Below, one piece after another: positions 27,101-39,663 of a stretch of 64,000 nt of DNA (position 1 is its first letter; the number at the start of each line of letters is the position of its first letter). A program made the position numbers and the translations under genes. The DNA is from Rachycentron canadum (lineage: Eukaryota > Chordata > Actinopteri > Carangiformes > Rachycentridae): contig CM076649.1 in NCBI GenBank assembly GCA_038496675.1, forward strand, positions 15,619,019-15,683,018. The letters run 5' to 3'. Under the pieces are notes generated by a model. That model was not told the origin of the DNA, did not search any database, and saw only the letters and a list, made by a program, of their open reading frames with translations.

Positions 27101-30100
27101 TGTGGCTGATGACAGAAGTAGCTGTGCAGCTGTGGAGCAGTGGTACATCAACAACAAGAACGTTCTGTGTCCATGCTGCTTTTCATTTACTCAAGCATGG
27201 TGTTAACTAAAGCAGCATGGGCATTGGTATCAGTAACAGTATCAGAAGTACCAGCAATAATGATAGCAGGAACAATGGCAATAGTAGCAGTATTGTAACA
27301 GGCCATGAAGGCGGATCATCGGGGGGTGAGAGGGACACACAATTCCAGGAAGATCATAGGGAAAATATAACTTTCCTGGAATTGTACTGCCGGCATCTGC
27401 TTTGTGCTCATATTTGGGTGCCTTCTCTCACAGTAAAGCTGTGGAGTGAGAACTCACCAATCTGCGTTTGGGCTTGATAAGTGGTCGGTTCTGGCCGTTC
27501 ATCTTGTGGTACAGTCCGCAGGCGTTGCACAGGTAGTGGCCGGTACCGTCCCGTCGCCACAGAGGGGTGGAGGTGGCACCGCAGTTTACACATTCACGGC
27601 CCTCTGCATATAGTTCAAGAGGAGGAGACAAGCAGAAATTTTATATAATTAAAAAATTCACCTTCTGTCAGAAGCAACAGTTGTCCAGCCCAATCGGGCA
27701 ACTGTACAGCACCAAATAACCCCAGATGGCCCTGTAATATGAAGTCCAAATCTGTCTCATGGTTGTGACAATGTCCATATAAGCGTGGAGGTGTAACAAG
27801 TGTGCATGGCTGTCATGGACACAGACACTTGTATGTAAACTGATCCAGAGTGGGGAGGCCACAGACAGCCAGAACATGTCCAGAGGTGTCCAACAAGAAG
27901 AATGAGACACACCATCAAATTAGGACTACATTATTCATAAGCTCAGTGGGCACCCATGAGAGGAAACATAAGTGTGTGGAGGTGGTATTAAATGTGCCGG
28001 ACCGTGTTGCAGTCTTTAATGAAAAGACTACATGCCAGTCGTTTGCAAATTAATAATATAGAAATGGTGTTTGGTCCAACATAACTTTGGTGAAGTTTGT
28101 ATTATTCTTAAAAAGTCACTGTATCAGAAATAGATCTCCTGCACATACCTCTATAGACAAACCTGCTTTTTTAGCTAGTCCCACATGTTCTCCTCTACAA
28201 TACTGGTTAGACTGACTTCAAACAACCTGTTGCTAAAGCGGCTGATTCATTTAATTCAAGTATCCTTCTCTCCCTAGAGCATCCTCTCATTATTCTTGTT
28301 ATAATGCTAGCGACACCCAAAGTCCCACCCTCGCTCTGACAATGGAATCTGACCTTAGCAAAAAGCTATGTTCCTTTTGAAATGCATCTCTGTGCTTTTT
28401 TCTACCTCCCCTTTCTTCCTCTTAAGTATTTCGTAAGTCCAACAAGCACATTAAAGCAGGATCATTAACACTTTAAATATTCATCAGAGATGACTAATGT
28501 ATTAAGTGTTATGCAACGTATAGTGTTGAAATAAGACCAAAAAAAGGAAGATGAGAGCTACATAAGAAAAGTTACGGTGGATGGGAGGAGGAGTCCTGGT
28601 TTGAGGCTAGTTGAGCAGGAAGCCACACTACTGTAAGGTGTATGTGCTGACAGCTGAAATGTCATTGTGGCATTTTGTACAACAGTCAATCACCATTACT
28701 GGCACTGGACATGGACTTTGATAGATAAGAGCCTTTTTAATGCCGTAGCTGATATGTTTGTGTTACTGATTCAGGCACAGTCTGGCCAACTTCTTTTAAA
28801 TGTCACAGTATAACATTTCTCTGCAACAACAGCTCACATTCACTCAGATTAACAGCCAGTGAGAATTCTCCAGCTGTATTAAAAAGCATGGGGACAATGG
28901 ATGACAATATTGATAATTACACAGCTACATTTGGAGCAGCTTGTTCACAGTCTAAGATGTCTGTTGCTTTTTGTCCATGAATCCCAAAGTACAACAGCTG
29001 GAACAATGTAGGGAAATTACAGAGCCATTACCAGACTGGGTTGTTTTTCAAATGTCTGCACATTAATGTCAGGCATAAAGTCTAAATATTACTCCCAACA
29101 CATGTAGTGTATTGAATCAGGTGCTTGTCCAGACAGTCAGAAAATAGGCTGTGTTTTATTATAAACAATTTAAATGGCTTTGATGATTTTTAGGTAAGAG
29201 GAACGCCAATTATGTGCATGTTTAATCGGGATTACCCAATGCACTGGTCCCCAGACCTACACTGACAGTGTTATTAAATGTGTTCTCATCTACACATAAA
29301 AGCAGATCAACTGTGGACTTGGTTGCCTGCACTTTGTGTCAGTGCACTGGGCCAAGGCCATGCTTAAAAACACAAACAGCAGGGCTCTGTCGCCTGTGCT
29401 TTGTTAGTACTGGGGAGAGCGGTGGGCGGGGTGGAGGTCGTGATTTGTTCACTTGGAGGTATACAGGATATGGCAGGAGCCAGGGCGTCGTGACTGCTTC
29501 ATTTTCTAAGTGCAATAAACGCCACATTTAAAAAAAAAAAAACAAGCCAATAGCTGAAGAAGAGACCATTTGACCTTCAACACAGAGTATAACTGAATAT
29601 GTTGATATAAACTTCTCCTAAGAAATGAAAAAAAAACCAACATTTTTTTCCTTTGTATTACCTCTAATCTTTAATATTGCGGATTTTTTTTCCTCCGGAC
29701 CAACATATTTACCATAAATTATCTAATATAATTAGGTTTAATTCCACTTTGTTTTCTCTCAAGTCAGTCCCGACTCCAGAAACGTTGAATCGTGCCCGTA
29801 ATGACCTTAACCAGACATTTAGTAAGAAGTTGGCCCGGGTCAGTCTAACGTGTCTCATCTATGGTCGATTTCTCTCCAAAATGGACCTGTTTTAGTGGAC
29901 GGAGCTTTAATGTGCGACAGCAGGACAGATGATAGCAGGACAGGCTTTCAGAGGAAACGTGTCCTAAATGAAAATCACCGCTGTGATTGTAAAGTATAAC
30001 TAGAGCAGCGATGTAAAAGTTGCATCAGCTTAAGGACAAGAAAGAGCTGGCCTAAATAGATACTATTTAAAACAAATACTTGGGTTAATCCCCTTATGAC

Positions 30101-31921
30101 AATGTCCACACACTTAGACAAACAACAGTAATGGCAGCAGGTAATAATAATACAGGCCTACAAATAATAACACATGTATGTGCTGATGAGTGGCAGTGTA
30201 CCGCTCCGCAGAATAAAACATAACCATTTAATGTAAGGCCTTTATCAGTCTGATCTCTCATCTGACGTGAGGGAGAAACTCAAACACACGTGAGACTCAC
30301 CTGAGCTCGACCGGGCTTTGCTTTTGCATTTGGGCGTGAAGCTGGAGGAGGACCCGCCGAGCAGGCTGCCGGGGTGGAAGAGGCTGCCGCTGTACTCGTG
30401 GGGTGTAGGCAGAGGGTAGGCCGGGTAGGTCGGGATGGGGTGATGCGTGGCCGCAGCTTGGCTGTTCATCGAGGCCAGGCCGCTGCGGAGAGGACTACAG
30501 CTCTCCATTTTCATGCCCTCAGTCAGCGGCACCTGGTACTTGATCGACTCCTTCTCGTCCATCCTGGTCGAGGTGGAGGTCGGGGAGGTAGGGCCGGGGT
30601 CCGGGGACACGTCTTTCGGAGGAGTAGGGGGGAAACTATAGAGGTGCGGGCTGGAGTGGGACGCCGGGGTGAGCGACGATACCGGAGCCGTACCGGTGTT
30701 GCTGCTGCAGGGGTAGCCGGAGCCGGTGGGATGCAGGCCGGGTTTGCTGAAGTGGCTGACCGCCCATGCGTTATGGTGGTGGGCAGCGGACAGGGCTGCT
30801 TTCCCGGGATCCAGCCAGGGGATACCGGGACTGTGGATGAGGTGTGGTCGGCAAACCTGGTTCCCAGTGAGACGCGCTGAAAATCCAAAATAATCTATTT
30901 AGTATGTTTTATTCTATTACCTCTTTAACACACGAGTGCTTTCATTAGTTTACAAAGCACAACAGACAGATCTCACCTGATAAATGTTCAGAATTACTCG
31001 AGTCCGACATTTAGTTTTAGATGTAGATAGTTATTAGAAGGTTAATTAATTAAAAATAAAAGATTTTCCTCAAAATCGGTCAATTGTCCAGAAATATTTT
31101 CCGTTGGGTGACAGCAGCCTCACATCTTTTTACTAAAGACAGTGGTAACAAAGGCCTGCTGACTGCAGAAAAACAGTAAAAGTGGCTCCTTGTCAGGACA
31201 GTATCTTTTCATCGGCTGCAGCTCGCGGACTAAAGATTGTTATTAATAAATTTGCGGTTTTTATTTTATATCCGGGAAGTGCTTTTCTCTCTCTCTCGCT
31301 CTCTCTCTCTCACCAGAACCCCTGCCCCAACAGAGAGGGGTTAAATGACATACTTCCCTTTCCTCTCGCTGTCATTCGCTAGAAATCCCTTTTATGTTGA
31401 TGAATCGGTCTAGAAATGCCAAGAAGGACTTTAAAGGACTTTAAAGCAAATTATTAGACACTGTATGAATTGAGATACAATTATTCTGTTAAATTAATGG
31501 ACAGATTCACACACACAGACACACGTTTTATGAAAGCTGCCTTCGGTCATTGGAGAATTACATTAAAAAAAAAAAAAAAAAACTTCCACGATGCCTCAAA
31601 AAAAAATTTTTTTTTTCAAGCATGTTTATGATTTCTCATCACACAAGAACAACGCGTCGGGTTGAAGTGTGACTATAAACTGTGCATCTTACCGTGTGCT
31701 TGGCTGTAGGTGACCCTGGCCCGGGAGTTGGTGTAGTAGGGGTTCCCTTGAGAGTCCAAGTGGTTCAGAAACATGTCAACTTCGTCCTGGGGCAGTAAAG
31801 GCGCCATGGGCTCCATGTAGTTGTGGCTCAGACTGTGGTGGTGAGAGTCCGGGTGCTGGCCGTTCAGCACTGCATGATGGTGCGCCATCCACCGAGACTG
31901 ATCGGCCGCTGCGACCTCCAT
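24113..31921 (-). CDS. gata2a: GATA-binding protein 2 (zinc-finger transcription factor), probable gata2a
   Basis: Nuclear transcription factor that binds WGATAR sites and controls blood stem-cell, endothelial and neural programmes. Five coding exons on the minus strand: 31921-31693, 30876-30301, 27603-27458, 25224-25099 and 24412-24113. All introns are GT..AG and the phases add up to 458 codons plus a stop, close to the usual 450-480. The start is the MEVAA methionine; an upstream in-frame ATG 30 bases earlier is less likely because the family begins with MEV. Exon 1 encodes HNYMEP and the NPYYTNSRARV transactivation region. The third exon carries the N-finger (Cys273, 276, 294, 297) and the fourth the C-finger (Cys327, 330, 348, 351) with the basic tail following. 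The C-terminus reads HHSNRSPVWAEPH instead of the usual SSMVTAMG type (recalled). Synteny with rpn1/rab7a favours the a paralogue; gata2b is the alternative. Identity is certain, the paralogue letter less so. Confidence 0.95.
26245..26290 (-). promoter_or_regulatory. gata2a: Counterpart of the GATA2 +9.5 (intron 4) enhancer core
   Basis: Lies in the intron between the N-finger and C-finger exons, the position of the mammalian +9.5 enhancer and the zebrafish i4 enhancer. Minus strand: AGATAA at 26252-26257, directly followed by an ETS core GGAAG (AGATAAGGAAGTC). Exactly 8 bases before the GATA site is TATCTG (26266-26271), where the mammalian element has the E-box CATCTG. Spacer length, GATA site and ETS site are kept, while the first E-box base is C to T. 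A separate E-box CAACTG lies at 26285-26290. The mammalian element drives GATA2 in haemogenic endothelium and is bound by GATA and SCL/TAL1 factors. Confidence 0.8.
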
Positions 31922-32123
31922 GGCTGAGCTGGCCGTCTCCTCTCCCCTCAATACGTCTCTGTGTGTGCTGGGCTACTTTTACGCTATGTTTACCCCCAAG
32001 TGGAAGTTAAATCCTCCTTACAATATAGTTCCTGAGCTGTGAAAGTCTCGGTTGTGTTTATTTACTTCAGAAATAGAATCCTTAAATAACCCGGTCTCCT
32101 TCTTTCTCCTCAGGGATTCCTAC
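31922..32123 (-). other. gata2a: gata2 5' untranslated part of the first coding exon
   Basis: Reading the minus strand, a pyrimidine-containing acceptor CTCATTGCAG ends at 32124, so the exon holding the start codon probably begins at 32123 and carries about 200 bases of leader. This matches mammalian GATA2, where the start codon lies in the second or third exon and several first exons splice to the same acceptor. Confidence 0.6.
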
Positions 32124-32356
32124 CTGCAATGAGACGAAAACAAAATGTTAATTCATAGACATTACGGCCGCTCCACCTCCGCCTCCGCGCAAAGAATAAG
32201 CATTCTGTGTATACGTTTTATCTAATTATAGCGGTTAACAAGTGAAATAAACTTTTCACACTGAAAGGTCCTTGTGACTGCAGGACGACAACAAAGTAGT
32301 GCACATCTGACTGTTGAGGCAATGCATCCCGTCCCCGCATACAAAAAAAGTCGTGT

Positions 32357-32600
32357 GTTTTCTGGGTACCTGTTGCAATTTCGATCAGCTGACGGAAAAT
32401 ACAGCTTGGATGTGTAAACCTCCTGATCCGTACAGTGCTCAGGCTCATTAATGAGATGTGGCGCAGACTGATGCGGCTGGCGCCAGTAAATTCCCATATC
32501 AAGCCACATGAGGCGGGGCCTCGGTCTGAGCCAATCACAGTCAAACCCCGCCACAATTGGCTCTCTGCATCCCTGCTCTGCTTCTTTCAATTTCCATTTC
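32357..32600 (-). promoter_or_regulatory. gata2a: Candidate proximal promoter and first exon of gata2
   Basis: On the minus strand this stretch has two GC-box-like GGCGGGG/CCCCGCC motifs (32510-32560) around an inverted CCAAT box (GATTGGCT), followed by a possible first exon that ends at a donor reading AACAG/GTACCC near 32369. That could splice to the acceptor at 32124. It resembles the proximal IG-type promoter of other GATA2 genes. Inference from motifs and position only. Confidence 0.45.
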
Positions 32601-33019
32601 CCTACACCGAAAAACTAAAAGACTTATCAATCAGCGGTGTAATTTCTCGGGGGTCTTTCTCTCTCATGAAGATCACACTGAATGTGCAATCGGCCCCTGA
32701 TAATCTGCTTTTTTAGCGGCACTTATACGCATAAAGACAGACACTTAACATGGGAGGAAATTCATTTTTGCACAATATACGACTTACTGGTATAATGATT
32801 TAAAAATGTAATCACGTAATACGTCGCCTCTACCTGTATGAGCCCTTATGCAATTTTTCCACGGGGATCTAAACGATCCCAGACATTTTTTATCGGTCTG
32901 AAATAAGGTTTACATTTCGCAACAATGTTCTTTTTTTTTCTTTTAACAATTAAATTTTCTGATGGGGCTTCGCATCCCTAACAATAATTGTAAGTGTTGT
33001 TTTTTGCATACTGCTGTTA

Positions 33020-33300
33020 TGTAAATAAACAGAGCTTTCAGCGCCTCTAAAACCAACAGAGGAGGAGTCGATTTATGACCCCGAAGATGGCCCCATTGTT
33101 GCAGGAACCTAATTGTCTTTAATTAGTAGCAGGGCAGTCCTCCTGTGAAAACAGAGGTTTTGTCTCGGGGACAGGGCAGTTTGCATACTAACGGCGCCCC
33201 TTCTCCAATGGTGGCACCAAGGATGGGCGCAAGGCCTCACCTATGAAAGCCAATTGGTGATCATCAAAGTAGCTGTTAACGCCCTAATTCAAACCAATAC
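33020..33300. promoter_or_regulatory. gata2a: Candidate element 1.1 kb upstream of gata2
   Basis: Non-repetitive stretch with CTTTAATTAGTAG (homeodomain-type core), TTTGCATA and GGCGCC-like GC motifs, next to a CpG-containing segment that ends in a CRE at 33533-33540. No coding signal. Confidence 0.3.
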
Positions 33301-33532
33301 TAATCGAGACAGAAACCCCTTAACAGAGGGGAATTCATTTAATTAATTATTGTTATGATTGCCATTATTTGCTGCCCGTAACAACACAGTCGCATTTTGG
33401 GCAGTGTAAGAAATCAGAGTTCATAAGCCTGCATGTGTTGTGTTTGTTGTTGTATGTGCGTGTGTGTGATTGACAGGGAATAATTGGAGGGTGCTCGAGG
33501 CCCAGACTGGCCGCCACGCCGACGCCGAGACC

Positions 33533-33540
33533 TGACGTCA
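33533..33540. promoter_or_regulatory. Consensus CRE (TGACGTCA)
   Basis: Perfect palindrome at the end of a CpG-rich 60-base stretch (33485-33545), 1.6 kb upstream of the gata2 start codon. The stretch could be a promoter on either strand. Confidence 0.5.
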
Positions 33541-33692
33541 CAGAATCACGGTGGGTGGGAGATTGCAGGGGGGGTTGTCACGTGAGGATTGTGATACCTG
33601 GACAAATTCTCCAGGTAAAAGACGCCTCATATCTCCACCGTGCAGGTCATCAGGGCGACGATTCACGCTCCGATCTGATGTTACTGCAGAGT

Positions 33693-33694
<2 letters not shown>

Positions 33695-33732
<38 letters not shown>
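33695..33732. repeat. (GT)n microsatellite
   Basis: About 19 uninterrupted GT units between gata2 and its candidate distal promoter. Confidence 0.95.
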
Positions 33733-33733
<1 letters not shown>

Positions 33734-36321
33734 AGTCGTAAGTCATTAAATCACTGGCGTGTTGCCAGAGGCCGTGAGTTGATGAGCTGAGCCCTTTGAG
33801 CTTGTCAACTCCTTAAATCAACAAATTAGTGCATGTGGGGCAGCAGAGGGCTGGATACCTGAATAACTGACATTCCAGTGGAAAGGAGCACTGCAGTGGG
33901 CAGGTGGGATAAAAACGTGCTTACTTTAATATGGTATATATATGGTAATGGTTGTGCTTTAATAGTTATTGTCATCAATATCATCAGTAATACATAATAC
34001 GTCCAATAAAAACTCAATTTTATGCTACAGAATAATTGCTGTCACACACACTTTAACCTAAAGCAACAAGGACTCCCTCTGTTTGAGCTTGGATGGCACA
34101 CCAGTGATGCTCTTGATATTCAGGCCAGTAATGAAAGGGCTTTCTTTTTTCTGAGCACTGTAACATGTCACTGTAGCCTACAGTGGTCAGCCTGTGTTGC
34201 ATTCTGTGTTAAGCGTTGGCCCTCAGAGAGTAGGTCAGGCTTAGGCTAGCTGCTGCAGCATGCCCATTGTTGTTTGCATGTTTGCAAAATGGATTACTCA
34301 GCATGATTTAGCTCTCTGTAATTTATACCTTCATTAATCCCATTTGTATCTGTGCTGGAACAAAAGATGTGAAAGGGTCTTGGAGCATTAGTGTAGAGAG
34401 AGTTTGGGAGGAGGGGTGCTGTTGCAGTCCCTCTATCTTTCTCAAGGACACAGCAGTATTGTTTCACCCAGGGATTCTGTCCTAGTCCTAGAACACCATC
34501 GCTCTCACAACACCTCCTGCACTGGGCGAGAACTGTGCAACAACTGCATCGCTGTGCAGCCACAGTGGCTAATGAACAACAAGATTATCATTCCGATCCA
34601 TGCTGTTATTAAATGGGATTGGCTTTATCTACCTGTTTGTTCCCATTGGGCACGGTCATCCATCATTATCCAGAGTGGAGGTGTGTGGCTATGCGAAAGT
34701 GTGTGCGTGCTTGACTGTGTGCGTTTGGAGGGGAGTGTGAAGAGCCACAGTGGGGCTTGTGAAGATAAGCAGAGCCAGAGAGAAGAGAATGACACAAACC
34801 AGCTGAAGCATTATTGTCCCCTTTACTCACGGCTAATTAGTTCAAGTCAAGGCACCGGGGGGCTTTATAGACACAAGCAACCAGACACAAGACCATATAA
34901 CTGCTGAGAGAGGGGCCTGGATGCTTCTATGAGAGCAGCACTCACTCCCATTTAAGCAGTTAGAGCTCAGAATAATAACATTTCAGAATAGGACAGGACA
35001 TAACACATGGTCTGCACTCTCAACAAAAGAGATTATGGAGCATATGATGGTTCTTAGGTTCATAGCCTAAACCTTATTCTGGGACCATAAATGCAGAGTA
35101 TTCATGGGGACATTCTCTATAGTGCAATGCTGTAATGGAGTTATATAGCAAGTATTTGTATAAAAAGAAAAAAAAAACTACCAGAGATGCATAAACAGCT
35201 CATCAACAGCAGTGTTAGCATTTATTCATCAATTTAATAATTAATTTATTAAACTTCTTTGAGTTCTTTATGCGGCCACAGCTTTAACCAACAAAGCTGT
35301 CTGTTGTTGGCTGCACTCTCTCCTGTCCCTCCACACCATCACCTCACGTCATTTGAATCATGCACACTGTCTACAAAGCCTCCTGCAGGCGACAGCACAG
35401 GTAAGAGAGGGAGCTTGGTGTAAAAAGGTTGCCGTGTATTGACTCCAGCTCCTTCATGCCTGTGGAGACCCCAGCCTGCCCCTGTCTCTGCTCCACCACT
35501 GTGGTGATGTGATTGCTCTTTCTGCAGATGAAAGAGGATTGCTCCAGTCATTATGCATTTTAAAGCCGTGACAATTGAATACCTTTGTCGTCACTAATAT
35601 CATGCTGATGATACACTAATCCATTCCGTGATCGAGGGTTTATTCCAGGAATACTGCACCTTGCCCACGGCAACATAAAGCAGGCCACATAAAAACTGAT
35701 TGTTGATGTGACCGCGTGAAAATCTTAAAAAAGAGCTACACTAGTCTGCTGGGAGCACTATTTTTTTTTTTTTTTTTAGTAGTTGCTGCATTAATTATTC
35801 ATCGTGGACTCGTTTTTATTTTTTGCCGTTTAGTAAATAATGTTAGAGATTAATCTAAACACATAAAAAGAAAAGCAAACTGTCAATAAATATAACAACA
35901 GTAGCCCAGCCTAAAACAGCCTCTTTCCACTGAAGCAGACTGTTACTGATGCTTCACACAGTTAATTCCTTATTGTGCCGCTTTTCAGATGCAGTGGAGT
36001 TTTATACACTGAAAATCTGCAGGACATGAAGGGAAATGTTAACAAAGCGTAAAACCAGCGTCTTTCATTAATATTTATGGGGACTATAGCTCAAGCACTG
36101 ATACAGAAAATTATTACAACTGTTTGTTGTCGATACAATAATGTTAAATAACAATCTATGAGGATTTTGATTTTTTTTTTTTTTTTTTTTACTAGTTACT
36201 ATCGCCTGCGCCTCAGGCTATAATTATTCTTTAAAATTTTTAAACGCCAAAAACAGTTGAGTTTCTAAAATAACAGACGTGTTAAAAAATATCTGAATAT
36301 AAATATAACAGCTGACTGACC

Positions 36322-36720
36322 TGCTCCGGTCTTACATGTGACAACAGAGGCTGCGCTTTCAGAGTCAAACCGGTGGAAGTGGATCCACATCTGACTCACT
36401 GCGCAGCTTCGGGGCTTCTCTCCTAAAATAACGGCGCAGAAATGAACGACCGAGGTGCGGAAGAAGGGTCCAGACAAGATGCAAGATTCTGTCCTGACGA
36501 CGTGAAGCAGCCGCTGGCTCTCGGGGTTATCACCTGGCAGAGAGCGGAGCGTGTCTGCGCTCAGTCTCTGCCTCCTCTCGCTGTATCCGAACCTCTGTGA
36601 ATATGACCAAAAACTTCTGTGGCCGTGTGAGGCTCACAGCAACGTAATGGCACGTCAGCCCGCTACAGCCTGTCTTCCGGGTCCCGGTTAAATAGACAGA
36701 AACTGGGCAGCAATACCTGT
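36322..36720 (-). promoter_or_regulatory. gata2a: Candidate distal (IS-type) promoter and first exon of gata2
   Basis: A CpG-rich island in AT-rich surroundings. On the minus strand a TATTTAA box (36688-36694) is followed by CpG-rich sequence and by two good donor sites, CTGCCAG/GTGATA ending at 36534 and GAGCAG/GTCAGT ending at 36321. Either could be a non-coding first exon spliced to 32123, like the distal haematopoietic first exon of mammalian GATA2. It could instead be a separate promoter. No transcript evidence is available. Confidence 0.4.
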
Positions 36721-38439
36721 TCCCAAGAGGTGATCAATAGAGTTCAACTCGCCCCTTACAGAAGGTCCCAGCATTTTATCGTGTCCTTTTTTTTTCTTTT
36801 TTTTTTTTGGCCCCACGTTGACTTTCAGCTGCACAGTCATCTGAGAGACTTTCTGGTGCTGTTTATTATTTAATCTATAATTGTAGCCTACGTGTTAATG
36901 CTGGTGGCATGAGGAGAATCTAAAACAGTTTTATTTCTACAAACACTAAAATAACAAAGAAGCCAAATAACTGCTGATTTCGTTGAGAACCCCTTGGTCC
37001 CTTCTTGTCCCAGATGCAAAACAACACATGCACAATATGAACTTACTTTCCATTATTAACTGGGTAAATGGGTAAGAGCGTCATTTGTGGACAGTGTCCT
37101 CTGTGCAGTCGCTCGTGTGTAGGTAAAGGTTCCATATAGACGACGCTATATTTCTATTTTCCCTTAAATACTTTTGTCTATCGTACTTTTGTTTTGGAAG
37201 TAAAACTGGGCAAAGACAGACAGACTAGACTCCTAATTGACCTACCGAGATTTTGCCCCACCCCCTCCCCGTGCTTTATGTCCCACACAGAAACAACTTT
37301 GTAAAACATGCAAAGCCCCTGAAATCTCCTGCACGCGACCTGGGCTCGTGCGCGTCGCAGGAGCCAGGCAGGTGCAAGAGGCGCGAGGACCTCTGCAACT
37401 CGGGGCTCGTGTTCCCCAGAGTCACACGCACACAAAAAGAAGAGAGAAAAGAAAAGGGGAAAAGAAAAGAAATGTGAAGTCTGACTGAATTAATAACGTT
37501 TGTTTCAGTGTTTAAAATCACTAGAGCAAAGATGTGAGAGCTCAACATATCCATATTTGGCACATAATGGTCGTCCATGGAAACATAGGTTAAGTTTGTT
37601 CAGTGCATAATGAATAAGATATTTTTAAAAAGTCCAATTTAAAAAGAAAGAAAGAAAGGAAAGCCTACAGGTAGAAATTTTCTAGATAAAGATCTCCCTC
37701 TCTTTCTTTGTCCAGGCTGTAATTTTATTGTCTGGTCGGTCAAAGAAAGAAAGAGATGTATTCTTCAAAAACACCGTTATTAGCCTATTAGTAGACTTTT
37801 GAATATTATCTATTTATATGAGGTTTACTTTTGAATTACATCGTGTACACTAGTCTATATTTAATATTAAAATAATTAGGCTATGCAGGCACAATACATT
37901 TGAGTCAACATTTATGCCATTTAGAAATGGTAGTGAACGAGAATTTAATTAGTTGAGAATTATGACAATATGGTCTGGTGATCTGTCTTTTAGATCTGAC
38001 AGCATTTCACCAGATTCTATTATTAATCACGCCGAGAGCAGATGAGCAAATAAATAAATAAACAGTTTTGTATTAACAGTTTTATTGTAGGCACTATCTA
38101 GGAATAATTATTAGACCTACTTGAAATGACAATCACAGCATATAGGCTATTATTATTGTTGTTGTTATTATTAGTACTAGTCTTATTATTAGTAGTAGCA
38201 TCAGTATTATTATTATGTTAACAACAGACAGATTATCTCTAACAATAAATCAAATTCACAACAGTATAGCCTAATATTATGTTTGTGTTTACTTGCACTT
38301 GTTTTGTTAATCAGTTTTCTGTGTTATGCACGAGACTGCGTGTGTGTGCGCGCGCACGGTTTTCGTCAGGGACGATATTATATGCACACTGCATTAGATG
38401 CCAGGGCCCTTCTCCTTCTGATTATTACCAGGGGTAATA

Positions 38440-38620
38440 TTTCATCGGCACCACGCAATCTTTGTTCTCTGTGAAGATAATAAATGGCCTAATCGTTATC
38501 AGCAAACTGCTGGGGGTGTCAGCACCGACCGAGGCTGGAAGCGGGGTCTAAAGTGCTGCTGAATAAATTGGTGTTCCTTATCTCTCACTCCCAGATTATC
38601 GCCGCCTTTTCAAACTTGCA
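38440..38620. promoter_or_regulatory. gata2a: Candidate upstream gata2 enhancer with four GATA motifs
   Basis: Motifs within about 125 bases: AGATAATAAATGG near 38475, CGTTATCAGC near 38496, CCTTATCTCTC near 38578 and AGATTATCGCC near 38594. It lies about 6.5 kb upstream of the gata2 start codon and 2 kb above the candidate distal promoter, a placement like that of the mammalian autoregulatory -1.8/-2.8/-3.9 kb sites. Orthology is inference. Confidence 0.4.
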
Positions 38621-39623
38621 CAACAAATACATTCAATGCATCTAATGCATCATTTGTGGGGGGGACTTGGGGAGGGAGTGATCCCGCAGGTTGATAGAGA
38701 CAGATAGGCGCAGGGAATGAGAAATATTTACACGTTTTACGCGCTGCAGCGGTGCAGCCAATATAGGCTCTATTTGGCTCTGGAGGGAGTCTACTGGCCA
38801 GACCACTGGTACACACACTTTACATATCAATACAAGCTATATTAAACATACATCACTGTGATGTGATATCTATCTGTCTGATTAGTCCCATTTACTGCTC
38901 TGGCATAGATGAAGCCAGTTTTAAATTTAGGGAGCTCGTGTGTTGTGATATAAGATAAAGACACAACTCTGTCACCCATTAAAAAAACTTATAAAACTTT
39001 CAGCTAGTTAAGATATGATTTTCTTACGTATTATTTTAATAATTTTAGGTTATCTCCAGTTTAAAGGCATACATTTGTGATAATGCGATAAGACCAATTT
39101 CCAGCTATAATTGTACACGTGAAAGTGTTTCCCTCCTAATAAACACATCGAAACATGATACTATTATCTTCAGTTCCTCGACCGCTTCACATGTACCGTT
39201 AGTTTTCTCTGATTTCGTTTGGTTTGGTCAGTAGGCCTGCAGGACTTCCCTCAAGAGCACACGGGCCTCACGCTATAGGCCCCTGTTATCATTAGAGTAG
39301 ATTGCTGTGGCATTTGGTCCAGCGGTCTATGTCAGCTATAATTTAGTACATAGAGGAGCTACTAAATTTTATAATTGATGTCAGGCCGGTGCAGTTTAAT
39401 TAAACGAATAAGGCAAGCGAACGAGCATGGCTCCCTCATTCACCTTTCTCTTGACCGACCTTTCCCTATGTCTTCAAAATTCAATTTATATATTCAACAG
39501 GCCCGAAAGGGTAATGATGCTGTGGCAGAAAAATGCTTGTATGTCCATAATCGAGCATGAGATATAATGCAGTATTTATGAGTGACACTTACTACAAAAA
39601 AGAAAACATTTTCCAACACACAC

Positions 39624-39625
<2 letters not shown>

Positions 39626-39660
<35 letters not shown>
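39626..39660. repeat. (CT)n microsatellite
   Basis: About 17 CT units followed by a C-rich tract to 39680. Confidence 0.95.

Positions 39661-39663
<3 letters not shown>

Noticed and set aside
30374..30880. 168-codon plus-strand open frame
   Set aside because: It is the antisense shadow of the GC-rich third gata2 exon region, whose sense frame matches Gata2.
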